Origin: Castor canadensis
Lineage: Eukaryota; Chordata; Mammalia; Rodentia; Castoridae
Length of the DNA stretch: 64,000 nt
Direction of reading: 5' to 3'
Assembly (NCBI RefSeq): GCF_047511655.1
Contig: NC_133389.1
Coordinates: 41,213,295 to 41,277,294 of the forward strand
Each line of letters opens with the position of its first letter. Within the stretch, counting starts at the first letter, position 1. The position numbers and the translations under genes are program-made. Shown in pieces: positions 52,099 through 64,000 of the stretch. The notes beneath the pieces were generated by a model, which was given only the letters and a program-made list of their open reading frames with translations, was not told the DNA's origin and searched no databases.

Positions 52099-55000
52099 AG
52101 GATTGATTGTTTAACAAAGAACATCTTAACCATATATTTAATGACACATGAATAGGTTGGGTCTCTCTTTAGCTAGCAAAATAGGTAGCATTTGGACACA
52201 AAACACAAGGCAACCCCAAAGTAAGCAGAGTCTGGAAACACTTTCTGCAGTGGGATCCTACTGTTGTAGACACTAAATCCTAGTGAACAGTCCCAGAAGC
52301 AGTATTATTGAGATCTGTATTTCCTGACTGCTCTGCCCTTGGCTCTGGCCCCCATCACTCACAGCTAGTTTGTACTGGGAAAATCTATAGACTTTTCCCG
52401 TAAGATGCCACAAAGAGTCTTCCTCCTGAAAGTCATTCCCATTCATCATTTCTCCAGTTTATCTAATCTCACCTTCATTATCTACTACAAAAATTCCTCA
52501 CAGTTTTGAGCATCTGAATGGCATTCTTCTGCTAGATTCCAAAACTGATTGAGGAACATGCTAATGGGAAAAAAGTATCACTTTAATGGAAAATTAAAAG
52601 CATGAAGGAATTAAATACACACATTGATACTGCCACCTTAACATAGAGATGCACACATCACTACACTGTTGACTTCCTGCTTATAAATTATATTTTATTC
52701 CTTTACATGATTTTTTCACAAATTTTACAAATGGAATCAAAGCATTTTCTCAGATTTCTATATTTTTTGACTAGGGTTTAATAACTAGTAGGAATTCTAA
52801 AGGTGGTTTTCTTCCTTATACCCTAGACCCTAATTTAGGAGTCACTGTCTGACACCCATTCATGATGGTCTTTGGTGACCTTAGCATGAAAACATTACTT
52901 GAAGTTAAAATGACAGCTACTAATATACCACATGAGTAACTCCAACAAAGTCTATCACTATTCCTTTTTCACATGTATGATAAAGCAAATTTAAGTCTGT
53001 TCTTTATACACTACCCTTATTCTCCTTTCCTATATAAACTGGAAGTTAGGTATTACATATACATATATTTTATTAAATATATTAGATAGCAAAAGGTAAT
53101 TACGTAACTATTACATGGAAATATTAAATATTTAGTAACACAATGTTCTAGTTATAGTAGCCAAGTGTCCTAGTCTGTACATGGCCAAGGATACCCTTAC
53201 AGACCATGAAGTTGTCATGTAGCATTCCATGTAAAAGAGGCTGAAAGTAGATTACTGCATGTACTAGTATGTAGTACAAGTTGAATGAATTTGTGTTCCT
53301 TTAATAACCACTGTATGCATGGGACTAAAATAAACTCCATTTGTTAGAATGTCAATTATCTGTAATTCAGTCTAATCTATATACTATTTGACATGGGTTG
53401 AAGCCAGACACTGATAAACAGGATTTGATGTTAGCTAGGAAATGAATAATATACAGATGAAATGTTTCCTCTGTAAATTATTTCCATATCTTTAAATGAA
53501 TTATATATCCCTCCAAACCCTCCATACAGTCCAAATGGTGAGAATGGAAATATCCAGGCATGGTCTGCAAAGATATCTTTGGTTACATGTGATTTACTAT
53601 CACCAGTAAGTAACTGAGGCAAGAAGGAGTAATGGATTTCCTAAGTACTTTAAGATATGCTTTCAGAAGCAGAGAAAAAGCCAAAGTGTCAGTTCCATTA
53701 AAATAATTACATTTCAAGTACATACTTACTTTTACCCAAAGGCTTAAGATACTAGTATTTTTCATGTATTTAATACATTTGAATTTTATAATCTTTTAGG
53801 TAAATTGACATTTCATTATATACCCTATTTGTAGAATAAAATAACAGTATAATTTTTAAATCAATACATACAGTACGTAAGGCAATCTCTAAAAGGAGTC
53901 TGAGTTATTGAAAATGTATGAGCTATTTCCATGGAGGAAAAAGACAGAAAGCCCTTTCCCATTTGCATTTATAAAGGCTTCTTTAAATACATACACTGAT
54001 GCCAACAGAGCCATCAGAAATCAATAAATTACATTCTTGGTTGCTGTAAATGTCTGACATACACATTCATTTTCCTAGTCCAAAATTCTCTGTAAAAGGG
54101 ACTGTGTAAATGTTCCATTTTAGTTTAATGACATTCTCTACAGTTAAAATTATGTGCATTATTGCCAGTGAGTACAGAACGTGAGCAGCACAAAGCCAGA
54201 TAGGATTTTAAAGAGTCTACACAGTATATCTCCTTCAGTGGCTAGTCATTTAACAGGTCATACACACATAGACATGGTGGCAGAACAAAACTGGGAGATA
54301 AACAAGAATAGATTAAAATGCTGTAATTATCATTTGGACAAAAATAGTAGGCATAATTTATTTAGAAGTAGTTGGGGGATGGTCTCTTAAGTATTTTCAG
54401 ACAGCCTTTTTAGCCCTGATGCCATCAAACGGAGGCAATATAGAACATCACTTAAAAATGACACCAATGACAGGGATGACAACAACCTATTCATCAGCAA
54501 GGTTCAATTTGAAAGTGCAATAAAAACCTAAATATGAATCCACTTTCGTTGACATTTATTCCACCAGCTGCCATATATTTTTAAAAGGTCACAAAATTGT
54601 TCTATGTAGACACAGTTTATAATGTACAAATTCTTAAAGGAGGATCTGTTATGTATAATCAAGGAGATTCTAAAAATTCTCTGAGTACATCTTGCAAAAG
54701 AGCTGAGCACAAAGGCACTTCTGGCTACACACACAAGCACTGAATTTATTAACCCAATATTCTCATGTGAACACCAAATGAAGGACTAGGGGAACTCCAC
54801 CTCTTCATTAGCTCTGACCAATGCTATTCTGACCTCTTGGTTTCTTTGTATTTCATCTCTAAACTAAACTTCTATAGCCAAGAATTTTGGCCATGTATTT
54901 GTGTAAACTTGATCATGTCTGAAATGTTTTATCCTGGGACTCTAACAGTTCATTCAACAGTATACTTTTCTTCCTTCATTCAAACCCACATTTTCTCCTC

Positions 55001-55419
55001 CCTGACCTTTGTTCAGTCCAGCCCCTCCAAACCTTACTTTCCTTTCTATTTAACCTGAATCCCACAATCAACCACTCCAATAAGCATTTCACAAGTTCCA
55101 TAAAACCCCTCAACTCTTTCAGTTTGAGCCATCGCAAATCTCTGACTCTTGCAAAATCCAACTTCTGGCATATCTGTTACCAAGTTAAATGCACAAATAT
55201 TTAGCACTCTTGAAGTGAAGAGCACAAAAGAAAACCAGCTAAGTACATCACCATTCCACTTCAACTGGACCTCAGTGCTGATCTGCCACTTCTTCTTTCA
55301 CCAGGACAATTCCTTAGATAATTCATCACCTCTGATTCCTGACCAGAGAGACACACCACCCAGCTGTACACTTACACATTGCATTTTATTTACTTATGTA
55401 TTTATTTATTTGTTTATTT

Positions 55420-55612
55420 ATGGGATGGGGGTTTGAACCCAGGGCTTCAAACTTGCAAAACTGGCACCCTTCTGCTTGAGCCACACCTTTAGTCCATTTT
55501 GGAGATGGTAGTTTCACAAAGTATTTGCCCAGGTTGGCCTCAAACAAAAGTCCTCCAGATTTCAGCCTCACAATTAGCTAGTATGATACTTGTGAGCCAC
55601 CAGTGCCTGGCT
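55420..55612 (-). mobile_element. B1-ID dimeric SINE with A-rich tail
   Basis: On the minus strand, agccaggcactggtggctca then ...gccaacctgggcaaatac is followed by an ID-like unit (gtggctcaagcagaagggtg, gggttcaaacccccatccc). A (TTTA)n stretch at 55385-55420 is the tail. Confidence 0.8.
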
Positions 55613-55954
55613 TCACTGTACTTTTTACATTTAATTACTTCCTTATTTCTGTTCAGCTTCCCTCTAATGTCAGGAATCAGCACCCCACACACCTTTTTTT
55701 CCTTAAACAACCTTCTTATCTAATATAACCCATTCCTTTTCAGTTCCGAAACCACAGATCAAATCTTCTATCTTCAATTTTTCCCATCAACTTCACTTTT
55801 TAGGTCAAAATATGTTTAAGTTTACTCTACCTGTGAACTCTTACAGTATTTTTCTTTTGTCAAATATGTAAAAATTGATGCCTAGCATGTATTTAAGATT
55901 TCTTTCTCCAAGAACAATTATCAAGTCCTCCTGATTTTATTTCCAAAATGTCTA

Positions 55955-56345
55955 CTATGCACTGAATTGTGTCCCTAAAATTCACATGTTGAAGCCTTAA
56001 CTACAACAAGACTATATTTGGCTAAAGGGCTTAGAAAGAGGTAATTAAGGGTAAGTGAGGTCAAAAGGGTGAGGTCCTAGTCCAACAGGACTGTATCATT
56101 ATAAGAAGTAAAGGGAACACGAGGGATGCACTCTTCACAGAGGAAAGGTCATGAGGGAATCACAGTGACAGGGTGGCTATCTGTAAGCCAAGGAGAGAGA
56201 GAGGCCTTAGAAAGATCCAACCATCACCTTGAATTTAGACTTCCAGCCTCCATAACTGTGAGGAAATAAATTTCTGTTATTTGAGCCACTTAGACTCTGG
56301 CATCTTGTTATGGCTAGATAACAAAATCTGGATGAGTCTGTCCAT
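55955..56345 (+). mobile_element. Ancient mammalian repeat, forward copy
   Basis: It carries tgaattgtgtccctaaaatt, cacatgttgaag, attataagaagtaaaggg, then actgtgaggaaataaatttc and ttgttatgg near the end. This is the reverse complement of the family at 4340-4770 and 36210-36540. Confidence 0.55.
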
Positions 56346-56465
56346 CCTTGGTCTTCAGTTTCCACATGTAGAAAGCAGAGCTAATATTACTGCTTAAAGC
56401 ATTAATGCAAGGATTAGTGATAACAGATGAAGAAAGCCTAGCATACAACTAATCAACATTATTAC
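56345..56465 (+). mobile_element. MIR relic
   Basis: Phrases tcttcagtttccacatgtag, gcaaggattagtgataac and agcctagcatac follow MIR. Confidence 0.55.
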
Positions 56466-56780
56466 TGATACATACCATTTCCTCTGTGTGGAATGCCCTT
56501 CACACTTCTTGGCTGGGTATAACTCCTGCATCTTTCCAGACCCAGCCAAAATGACACCTCTTCTCTCAAACTTTCTCTAACTTTCACAGGCAGAATGTAA
56601 TTACCTCCTTTATGTCCCCATAGCATGAGGCATATACTTCTATTACAGCACAGTTCTGCAATGACAGGCTTTTCCATCTCTGTCAGAACAGGAACAATGA
56701 CATTATTGTCTGTACCATCAGGGTGACCAGAACTTGGCATGCAATAAATGTGAAATAAACACTAGTTGAATAACTGAGTG
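56465..56780 (+). mobile_element. L2 LINE 3' end
   Basis: Blocks in L2 order: gtggaatgcccttcacactt, cagacccagccaaaatgaca, ttacctcctttatgtcccca, tctattacagcacagttctg, and a terminal ggcatgcaataaatgtg. This is one of the clearer old LINE copies here. Confidence 0.7.
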
Positions 56781-56857
56781 AATTATACAACTTACTCTAC
56801 TCCAAACCACTAGGATTTCCTTACATTCATATTATTTGATTCCTTAATAAGTGTCAA

Positions 56858-56920
56858 GGGCTGGGGACATGGCTAGGTAGCTTGCCTAGCATGTGTGAGG
56901 CCTTGGGTTCAATCCCTAGC

Positions 56921-56955
<35 letters not shown>
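56858..56955 (+). mobile_element. ID-type SINE with (CA)n tail
   Basis: The body gggctggggacatggctagg ... ttgggttcaatccctagc is followed by (CA)n at 56922-56955. Confidence 0.85.
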
Positions 56956-56958
<3 letters not shown>

Positions 56959-57620
56959 CTTAAACAAAAAGGTCTGCCTGTCTGGAGTCCCAGCAGACAG
57001 AGATGGCTCATTCAAATTAGGATTATTTGAGGAGAGTAAAATGAAGACTTACAAAGTCAAGGTGTAGCAGAACTATAGAAAATCGCATAGTAAACCAGAA
57101 AGAATAACTGAAGGTTGTATTAGGCCTGAAGTGTGAGGTAATGAACAGCTTCTAGAACTCAGCGGAAAGGGTTGCATAGAGAGTATCTCGGGGTAGGGGT
57201 TAATCAATGGGTGCAGCTTATGCCTACCACACAGGGTTGCTGAGAGGCTCAAATGCACCCTTTTTCATCTACTCCCCTACTGGGCCTCCCACACAGTTAA
57301 ATGCAATCAGAAACCAGAGGGCCTTCTCTGTTCTCTTCTGAATAATTCAGGCCTGATACTTAAAACAATGTAGGCCTCTGTGTGTATGTGAAGAGAGGAG
57401 AGGGGTCCATGATGGCCTGGTGTGAAATCACAGACTCTAATGATTTGAACTAGGTGCCCATGTGGAAACCAGGAGAGGAGTCTCATATTTCAAGCATGGT
57501 GAAGAGGTACCTGCATGAAGGAATGGCCTAATGTGCAGTATCAGACATCAAGCAGGAAAAGGAAGACACCCAAGTGAGCTGGGTTGGCAAGCAGGTAGCC
57601 TGTCATGAAAGTCAGAGCCT

Positions 57621-57943
57621 GGCCAGGTGCAGTGGGTTATGTCTATAGTATGTTACCATCTCAGCAGATAGAGAATGGGAGGATTGTGGTCAGAGGCCAG
57701 CCCAGGCAAAATGTTAGCAAGACCTCATCTCAACAAATAATCTAGGGGTGGTGGTATGGGAGGCATAATAGGAGGATCCTAGTCTAAGGCCAGTCCTGAG
57801 CAAAAAGCAAAAGATCCTATCTGAAAAGCAGCTAAACTAAAAAGGCTTGGGGGTATGGCTCAAGTGGTAGAGTACTGGTCTATAAATGCAAGGCCCTGAG
57901 TTTAAACCCCTGTACCACCAAAAAAAAAAAAAAAAAAAAAAAA
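57621..57943 (+). mobile_element. Trimeric B1-B1-ID SINE
   Basis: Unit order: B1-like (ggccaggtgcagtgggttat), a second B1-like (ctaggggtggtggtatggga), then ID-like (gggggtatggctcaagtggt, gagtttaaacccctgtacc), with a 23-base A-tail. Imperfect repeats of tcagagcct/tcagaccct flank it. The architecture is the same as 27974-28285. Confidence 0.85.
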
Positions 57944-58524
57944 GGTCAGACCCTCAGTGAGATGAAATCATTCACGTGGGAGATATATGTGGCCAAGATG
58001 GAACACCGGCTGCCTATAAGGAGATAATCAATATTTAGATACATTAAAAGGTACAGAATCCAGCTTCTCACTGTCAGAAGTGAGAGACAGCTATGGAAAG
58101 AAAGATAACTAGAATGAACCACTAGGTATTCTAGAATTGAAGCCATCTGTATGAAGTCCAGTTTGCAAGATAGAAAGGTACATACATAAATAAATGTAGA
58201 TATCAATTGTGGTTCACACTTTTCTACATGATGTTCCTTGTCTCAATATAGAGTAAAAGAGGTGTTTCCCATACAAACACATACACACATGACTGTGTAC
58301 ACATATATGTATTCACACATATACATACACTTATATTTCAAAATCTGCTAGGTGCAGCAGCACCTCAACAGAAAAGAGCACACCTTTCATGACATCTGGA
58401 TTTCTGAATTCCATTCTGCATTAAAGGGAACCGTGCCATCTTGGAGAAAGGTTTCATTCTTGGACCAGCACCCAGAATTGTAAGATGAAATCAGACTACC
58501 TTGATGTACTTCAAAGTAAAGAAG

Positions 58525-59660
58525 TACTCAAACAATGAGGGAACCCTGGTTACAAAAGAGATGCAAATCAAAACAACACTTGGATATCACCTCACTCCAG
58601 TTAGAAAGGCCATATTCAAGGGCAGTAACAACAACAAATGCTGGCAAGGATATGGTGACACAGGAACCTTATAAATTGTTGGTGGGAAAGCAAATTAGTA
58701 CAACCACTATGGAAAGCAGTATAAAGATTCTTCAAAGAGCTAAAGAGAGAACTGCCAGATGATCCAGTGATACCACTCCTGGGCATCTACCTAAAGGGAC
58801 GTTACACACCTACAAACCAATGTTCACTGCAGCACTGTTCACAATAGCAAGCTTTGGAAACAACTCAGATGCCCTACAACTGATGAATGGATCAAGAAAA
58901 TGTGGCATATATACACAACAGAGTATTAACCAGCCGTAAGGAATAAAGACATGTAGTTTGAAGGTAAATGGATGCAACTGTAGGACATCAAGTTAAGTGA
59001 AGTAAGCCAGGCTTAGAAACACATATGTTTTCTCTCATATGTGGAAGATAGATCCAAAGATAAACATATACACAAAAACAAGCATGATCATATACAAACT
59101 CAGAGATAGAACATGTTTGTAATAGTGGAACTTCTCTATGGAACTTGGGGAAAGAGGGAAAATAAAAGACTCTGACAGAGCATCAGTAATATCACAGAAC
59201 ATAAGATGTGAAGGTAGACGATGTAAGGATGTGTACTGAAAGCTATTGAAAAATTGGGGTAGGGGAGAGTAATGGAAGGGGCTGAATGCACCAAAGTAAA
59301 TTATACCCACAGAAGGCAAGCACTGAGACAACCCTTTGAACATCAAATTGAATGTTAGTAATGAAAGACAAGACTATAAAATAGGTACAGTGTGTGTGTG
59401 GTGGGGGGGTAACTGGTGGGAGGGAGGGTGAATGAAGGAGATTGAGGTGATGGTGTATTGGGGATGGACTTCATATACCTATATGAAACAAAACTGGGAA
59501 ACCACTTGCAATTGCTTTAAGTGGGGTAGGGAAGGGGTTTGAGGGGGAGAAACAATGGGGGTGATGTAACTAATGTACAGTGTGGGTCTCATCAGTCATC
59601 CCTATGAATCCCTGCTTGTGTAGTGAATACCTCCTAATAAAAACGTATATAAAAATCCTG
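58525..59660 (+). mobile_element. 5'-truncated L1, ORF2 end plus 3' UTR
   Basis: Classic ORF2 3' blocks occur in order: gatgcaaatcaaaacaacac, ttggtgggaaagcaaattag, actcctgggcatctac, gaatggatcaagaaaatgtg, agttaagtgaagtaagccag. A G-rich 3' UTR and an aataaaaa end near 59637 follow. The frame is short and broken. Confidence 0.85.
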
Positions 59661-60654
59661 TATGCCACTGTATAGTGTGCAAGGAGAAGAACACAACATC
59701 ATTTATTGTACTCTTCCCAAAGGTAAATAATCTGAATCTGGTCATAAGAAATCATCCTGTAAGCCCAAATGGCTTATAATCTTCAAAAGTATCAATGAAA
59801 GTCAAGAGAAGACTAAAATCTGTTCTAGATAGAAGAGACTAAGCGGTAACACAAAACAATGCAATGAAAGATTCTGTACCAGATCTTGTTGCTGAAAGTG
59901 ATACTACTGGGACAAGTGGCAAAATTTGAATGGAGTCTAAGGATCACATCACTGCTCATGTCCTGATTTTGAATGGCTACACTGTGTAAATGTAAAAGAA
60001 TGTCCTTATTTGTAGCAATACACACATTAAATCACAATGTTTTGGGTAGGAAGAAGACTGAGTCATCAGACTGGAAACATTCTCAAATGTATCTTACTGT
60101 TTTCTAAAAGTTATAACTACTTCAAAATTAACAGGAGGAGCAGGAGGAGTCCTCTCTATGACCCTTGATATGACTGTGACATCTGCCAGTCTCATCAAAT
60201 CCTACAGCTGACACAATAATCCATGTACACTTCCTGCTAGCTCCATCTCTTTCAGTTTCAAAATGTGAATATATCAATTTCTGATATCTTACACAGTAGA
60301 AGCACCTTACCCTAAAAATCCATTCCCACTCTAGTTTACAAAAACCTAAACTCCATTTCCACACCACTTTTATGGGTACAGTTAATTACCTATCAAGCAT
60401 CCATCCCTAGACCCTCTTCATATATCCTCTAATAAAATTTCCTAAAAACCACATTTTTGAAGTATCTCTGAGCTCCAATGTAAGTAAATGAACCATTTTA
60501 CACCAGGAGTAGTGATTCAAGGATCAAAAGTAGCCCAGTTGGCTTAAGCTTATCTGCATATTCCATTCCCTTGGCTGAAGTCATTGTTTAAGGAATGGTC
60601 ATGGGATTTCAGCAGTAGTATTAGTGTAAATCTTCAATCTTTCATTCAAAATAT

Positions 60655-60985
60655 TGGCATGGACCTAGACCTAAAAGGAAGATGATGCTGATACCAATAA
60701 TAACAGGACATGGATGTGAAAGGAGGTTGGGGGGAATCAATGAGAGTAGAGAGGAACAAGGAAAGGACACTGACAGGTGAAGGAGACTGAAGTATGTTCT
60801 CTCTCCCTCTCTAAATATATGAAGACAGAATAATGAAACCTATCAAAAACTGTTCGTATAAAGGAGGGAGGAGAGAGGAAGGAAATGGGAATATAATGGA
60901 GGAGGTGAAGTTGTTCAGGGTACATTGTATGCATGTATGGAATTTTCACAATGAAACCCCCTCATATTATTAATATATGGTAATT
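60655..60985 (+). mobile_element. L1 3' UTR fragment
   Basis: G/A-rich text ending gggtacattgtatgcatgta, then ttcacaatgaaaccccct, is an L1 3' UTR end seen in rodents. No ORF2 part is present. Confidence 0.55.
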
Positions 60986-61340
60986 TGGAACTATAATTTA
61001 AAAAATACTGGCATGAGTGCATTTTCTCCTTGCATATGAACCAAGAGGCAAGTACTCAATTTTTCATCCAAATAGCCATTCTATCATATAGGGTTCCAGG
61101 TTTAGAAGTGATAAGATTTTAAAATTTAATTAAATAATAATTACTTAGATCCTTGATAGTACCTGAATCCTGTGATGAACAACCAAAAGCAGTCCTTAAC
61201 CTCTGTCATCTATTTTCTTGTACCAATAACTCCTTTTTATGTATAACCTAAGTTGGATTTTCTGTTATTTGCAATATGCATGAAAAGTAAAAGTAAATAT
61301 GAAACCAGATGTAACAGTATTATAAAACAACTAGAAGTGA

Positions 61341-61364
61341 TGTGTGTGTGTGTGTGTGTGTGTA
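61341..61364. repeat. (TG)n microsatellite
   Basis: Twelve uninterrupted TG units. Confidence 0.9.
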
Positions 61365-61679
61365 AACAAACAGGCCTCTAAAAAAGAGAATGAAAAACAC
61401 AAATACAGCAAAACAAAATGTCCATGGGTTGGCTTAATGGCATTTGGCCCTGGAAAGATAAATGGGAAACCACGCACCCCCCCTATTTTAATGTTCATCC
61501 CTACTTGGATATTTATAAGCTAGACCGAAATAGCAACAATTTTTGGTAGCATGTTACTTCAAGTCACATAAATCCCTTTCTGCTAGGAGGGAGGGTTGAG
61601 CCTACCTAGAGGTTTGGAGGGAGCGGGGAAAGAGAGGAGAAGGGAAGCTGGTGGGAAGGGAGAGAGAATAAACTCCAAA

Positions 61680-62000
61680 GTTCTTTTTCCAAATGCTGAC
61701 AGGCCACAGGCACAGCCTCTTTAGCCTTCCAAATCACCCTAGATAAAATCTTCAGTTGTCTTCTACACCTTTAACAACCTCACCCCTAAGCAATCTATCA
61801 GTTATTCCTACTAAGTCTGTGTTGAAAATATGCCTGATATTCACTTCTTTTTTTTTTTTCATTTCCAAGAACAATGCCCAAGGTCAGACCTTTATCTTTT
61901 ATCTCAACTACTGCAATTGTCCTTAAACTAGTCTCCCTGTACCTTATCTTTCTGCCTGTCCAATGTATCATTTACAGGGCTACTGGCTCCATAGAGAAAA
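61680..62000 (-). repeat. Ancient mammalian repeat, reverse copy
   Basis: The phrases ctactgcaattgtccttaaa then ctagtctccctgtacc are the complement of the old repeat seen at 26750-27960 and 31460-33010. Family unassigned. Confidence 0.35.
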
Positions 62001-62259
62001 CAGGACTGTATTTGATTTATCTTTGGATCCTCTTCTTCTTTCCTATGTCTCCTCTCCTAAATGTCTGTTGAAATTATTTTATGCATGCCACTTCTCAAAA
62101 TCTGACAAATTTTTGATGGGGATATTTGGTTTCAGAAAATAGTCATCCAGATTGTACACCATGATCCCCTTCAGCTGAGTTTGCCAGTATTTCCTCCTGG
62201 AGATGGTTCCCATTACATGAAACGACATCTACTGGAGCATATAAGCAATTAGTCTTTGC

Positions 62260-62670
62260 AAATGCCTTGCCCTCCCTCTGTAAAATTCTGTTTCCTTTGG
62301 ATCTACTTAAGAAATATTTGCTAGTCCTTCCACATTCAATTTTAACATTCCCTCCTTCATAAACTCTTCTCTAATACTACATTCAGGTTACATTCCTTCA
62401 TTTTCTGTCCTTTGAGTTGACTTTATTTATATTTATATTTCTGTTTTGACATTTATGTGACTCTGCCTCATCTTATACTAAAATTGGGGTAGACCTATCT
62501 ACTTATTAAACTTCTTTCCTAGTAGTAAGCAAATTGCCTTGTATTTCAGGATGTGGTTACCTTTCTCCTCTGTCTGTTATTCCTTCCCAAGATTCATTCT
62601 TGTATTCTCTGTACTTAGCAAAGCAAATAGCACTCAATACATGCTTCTGTAAATATTTCTTGAATAAATA
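62260..62670 (+). mobile_element. L2 LINE 3' end, relic
   Basis: Blocks in L2 order: acattccctccttcataaac, tgtatttcagg, attcttgtattctctgtact, tagcactcaatacatgcttc and a terminal ttgaataaataaataa. Confidence 0.5.
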
Positions 62671-63334
62671 AATAATTTCCCAAGGGACTAAGTGTTATTT
62701 GAGGATGGGTATTATACCTTATTGATTTATATTTCTCACAGCAGCTAGAAAAAACTAAGTAACAGAAACCGCTTGAATAAAATATTAGGTTTTGATTTTG
62801 TCTCTAGAGTTACTGAATGTTTGCCTAACCCTAGGAAAATTTGTCATTTCTTCACTCCAAAAATATCTGATCATTTTATATATGCCAAAATGTATTACAT
62901 GAGTTGGAGACAGAATTGTAAACAAGATAAATTACACATATGTTAAAGTGGGGGGAAAGCTGCATATACTAATAAATCAATCCCCTCTCCAAGTTTTTAC
63001 TAACACCTGAACAGTTAACTATTCTCAAGCAAGCTTATAAACAGAGAGGCATTATGGCTTCTCTCTATCCCTTGCTTCAGGGGTTATGTGACAAAATGTA
63101 AAACTACTACCACTAATTTTCATATTGTGAAAATTTCTAACAAAAGGAAAATATAGAAAAATGGAATTTATACCAAAAAATCCATAACTATTTAAAGAAC
63201 TATTTAATTAAAAAAAAAGAACCAGTCTATGGATACATTATGATAACCATGTGTGATGTTTTTCTGACTCCAAATTTCAAATTATATAAAGGAAAAAGGC
63301 AGAAATTCTAATGATGCTTATATTGTAGCTTTAA

Positions 63335-63420
63335 TTCTTTCTTCTTCTTCTTCTTTCTTCTCCTCCTCCTCCGCCTCCTCCTCCTCCCCCACCCCTCTCC
63401 CACTTCTTCTTCTTTTTTTT
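63335..63420. repeat. Long polypyrimidine (CTT/CTC)n tract
   Basis: 86 bases are pyrimidine on the plus strand apart from one G and two A. It runs from CTT-rich through CTC-rich and C-rich back to CTT-rich, and is capable of triplex formation. Confidence 0.9.
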
Positions 63421-63423
63421 GTG

Positions 63424-63492
63424 TGTCAGAATTTTAACCCAAGGCTTTACATACAGGATAGAAAACACTCCATTACTGAGCTATACCCTCAA
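63424..63492 (-). mobile_element. ID-type SINE, diverged
   Basis: On the minus strand, gagggtatagctcagtaatg then ccttgggttaaaattctgac is an ID-like body. The adjacent polypyrimidine tract is probably its expanded tail. Confidence 0.6.
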
Positions 63493-64000
63493 ATTTTATT
63501 TAAAAAAAAAAGGAACTGGGGAAAGATGATGATGACAATGATGTTTGCATTTTCCTCCTTCTCTTTAATTCTAATACTATCCCCTCAGTCCTTTTTATGC
63601 CTCCTTTGGGAACAACTAAAATTGCTCACTAAGTATTCTTTCCACTTTCATGTTTCCCTTCTCCAACATTGCCTTTCAGTACTGACAAAATACTTTCCTT
63701 ACAAAGCATCATCTTTTACATTACAGCACTGCTCACAATCTTTGCATGGCAGATAGTGCCTTTGTATGGCAGCCACAGGGGAATATTATTCAAACTCTTT
63801 AGCTTCATACACAAGGAACCTTCCAAAATCTATTTCCAATATCTTTCCACAGTTAATTGCACTTTCTTCCTATAATCCAGACTTCCACCAAATTAGCTTT
63901 TGATTTTATACCTTTGGACCTCTCTCTTGGTACTTTTCCATTTTATTCAATTTCTACCTGTATCTCAAGGCTTGATTCAAGGACCCTGAATTTATCTGTA

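Larger units (their letters stand above)
28698..64000 (-). other. ASXL3: ASXL3 intron 8 (partial, at least 35 kb)
   Basis: From the exon 9 acceptor to the window edge I found no segment encoding the family's preceding peptide (HFQQYLLLLLPEVDRQ), so exon 8 should lie further right. The stretches 28698-31460, 33000-34720, 34830-36200, 37850-44070, 46740-50330, 52100-55420 and 62670-63335 hold no gene and only AT-rich or strongly diverged sequence. Parts of 48500-50330 may be an old L1 5' region, but I cannot support that firmly. Listed repeats and one candidate cassette exon (37766-37849) account for the rest. Confidence 0.75.

Noticed and set aside
56882-57067. Frame containing a Thr-His repeat
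   Set aside because: This is the translated (CA)n tail of an ID SINE.
28698-64000. Search for ASXL3 exons 1-8, a CpG-rich promoter, tRNA or microRNA genes, and processed pseudogenes
   Set aside because: None could be supported; the exons should lie beyond the right edge.

Overview
The window is mammalian nuclear DNA: AT-rich, sparse in genes, full of SINEs, L1s and microsatellites, with one split gene on the minus strand. The gene is ASXL3 (Additional sex combs-like 3), recognised from its protein. Four 3' exons are present with consensus splice sites and matching phases: 28601-28697, 26466-26571, 21298-23257 and 14829-18551 (the last ends at the stop codon). By comparison with human ASXL3 these should be exons 9 to 12. 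Exons 1-8, including the promoter, were not found and should lie to the right of base 64000. The reading frame in the window is intact.

Layout, left to right. Bases 1 to about 10400 lie downstream of ASXL3 and hold no gene I can support. They contain a 5'-truncated L1, SINEs, MIR and L2 relics, a 60-bp perfect palindrome and a strong CTCF-type motif about 0.8 kb past the proposed poly(A) site. About 10410-14828 is a long 3' UTR. Bases 14829-18551 (exon 12) and 21298-23257 (exon 11) encode most of the protein. Exons 10 and 9 encode the second half of the DEUBAD domain. From 28698 to the right edge is one large intron (intron 8), filled with repeats of several ages.

The host looks like a rodent. 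The young SINEs join a 7SL-derived B1-like unit to a tRNA-derived ID-like unit, some of them as B1-B1-ID trimers with target-site duplications. This B1/ID style is known from squirrel- and beaver-related rodents. My best guess is a castorimorph such as beaver, with low to moderate certainty.

ASXL proteins are scaffolds of the BAP1 histone H2A deubiquitinase complex (PR-DUB). The DEUBAD half encoded by exons 9-10 binds and activates BAP1. The long, disordered Ser/Pro-rich middle is in exons 11-12, and a C-terminal PHD-type zinc finger closes the protein. I found no new multi-gene system. The most unusual items are the palindrome, a MIR-bearing segment copied into an L1, a phase-compatible candidate cassette exon in intron 8, the CTCF motif, the coding C11 tract and the trimeric SINEs.
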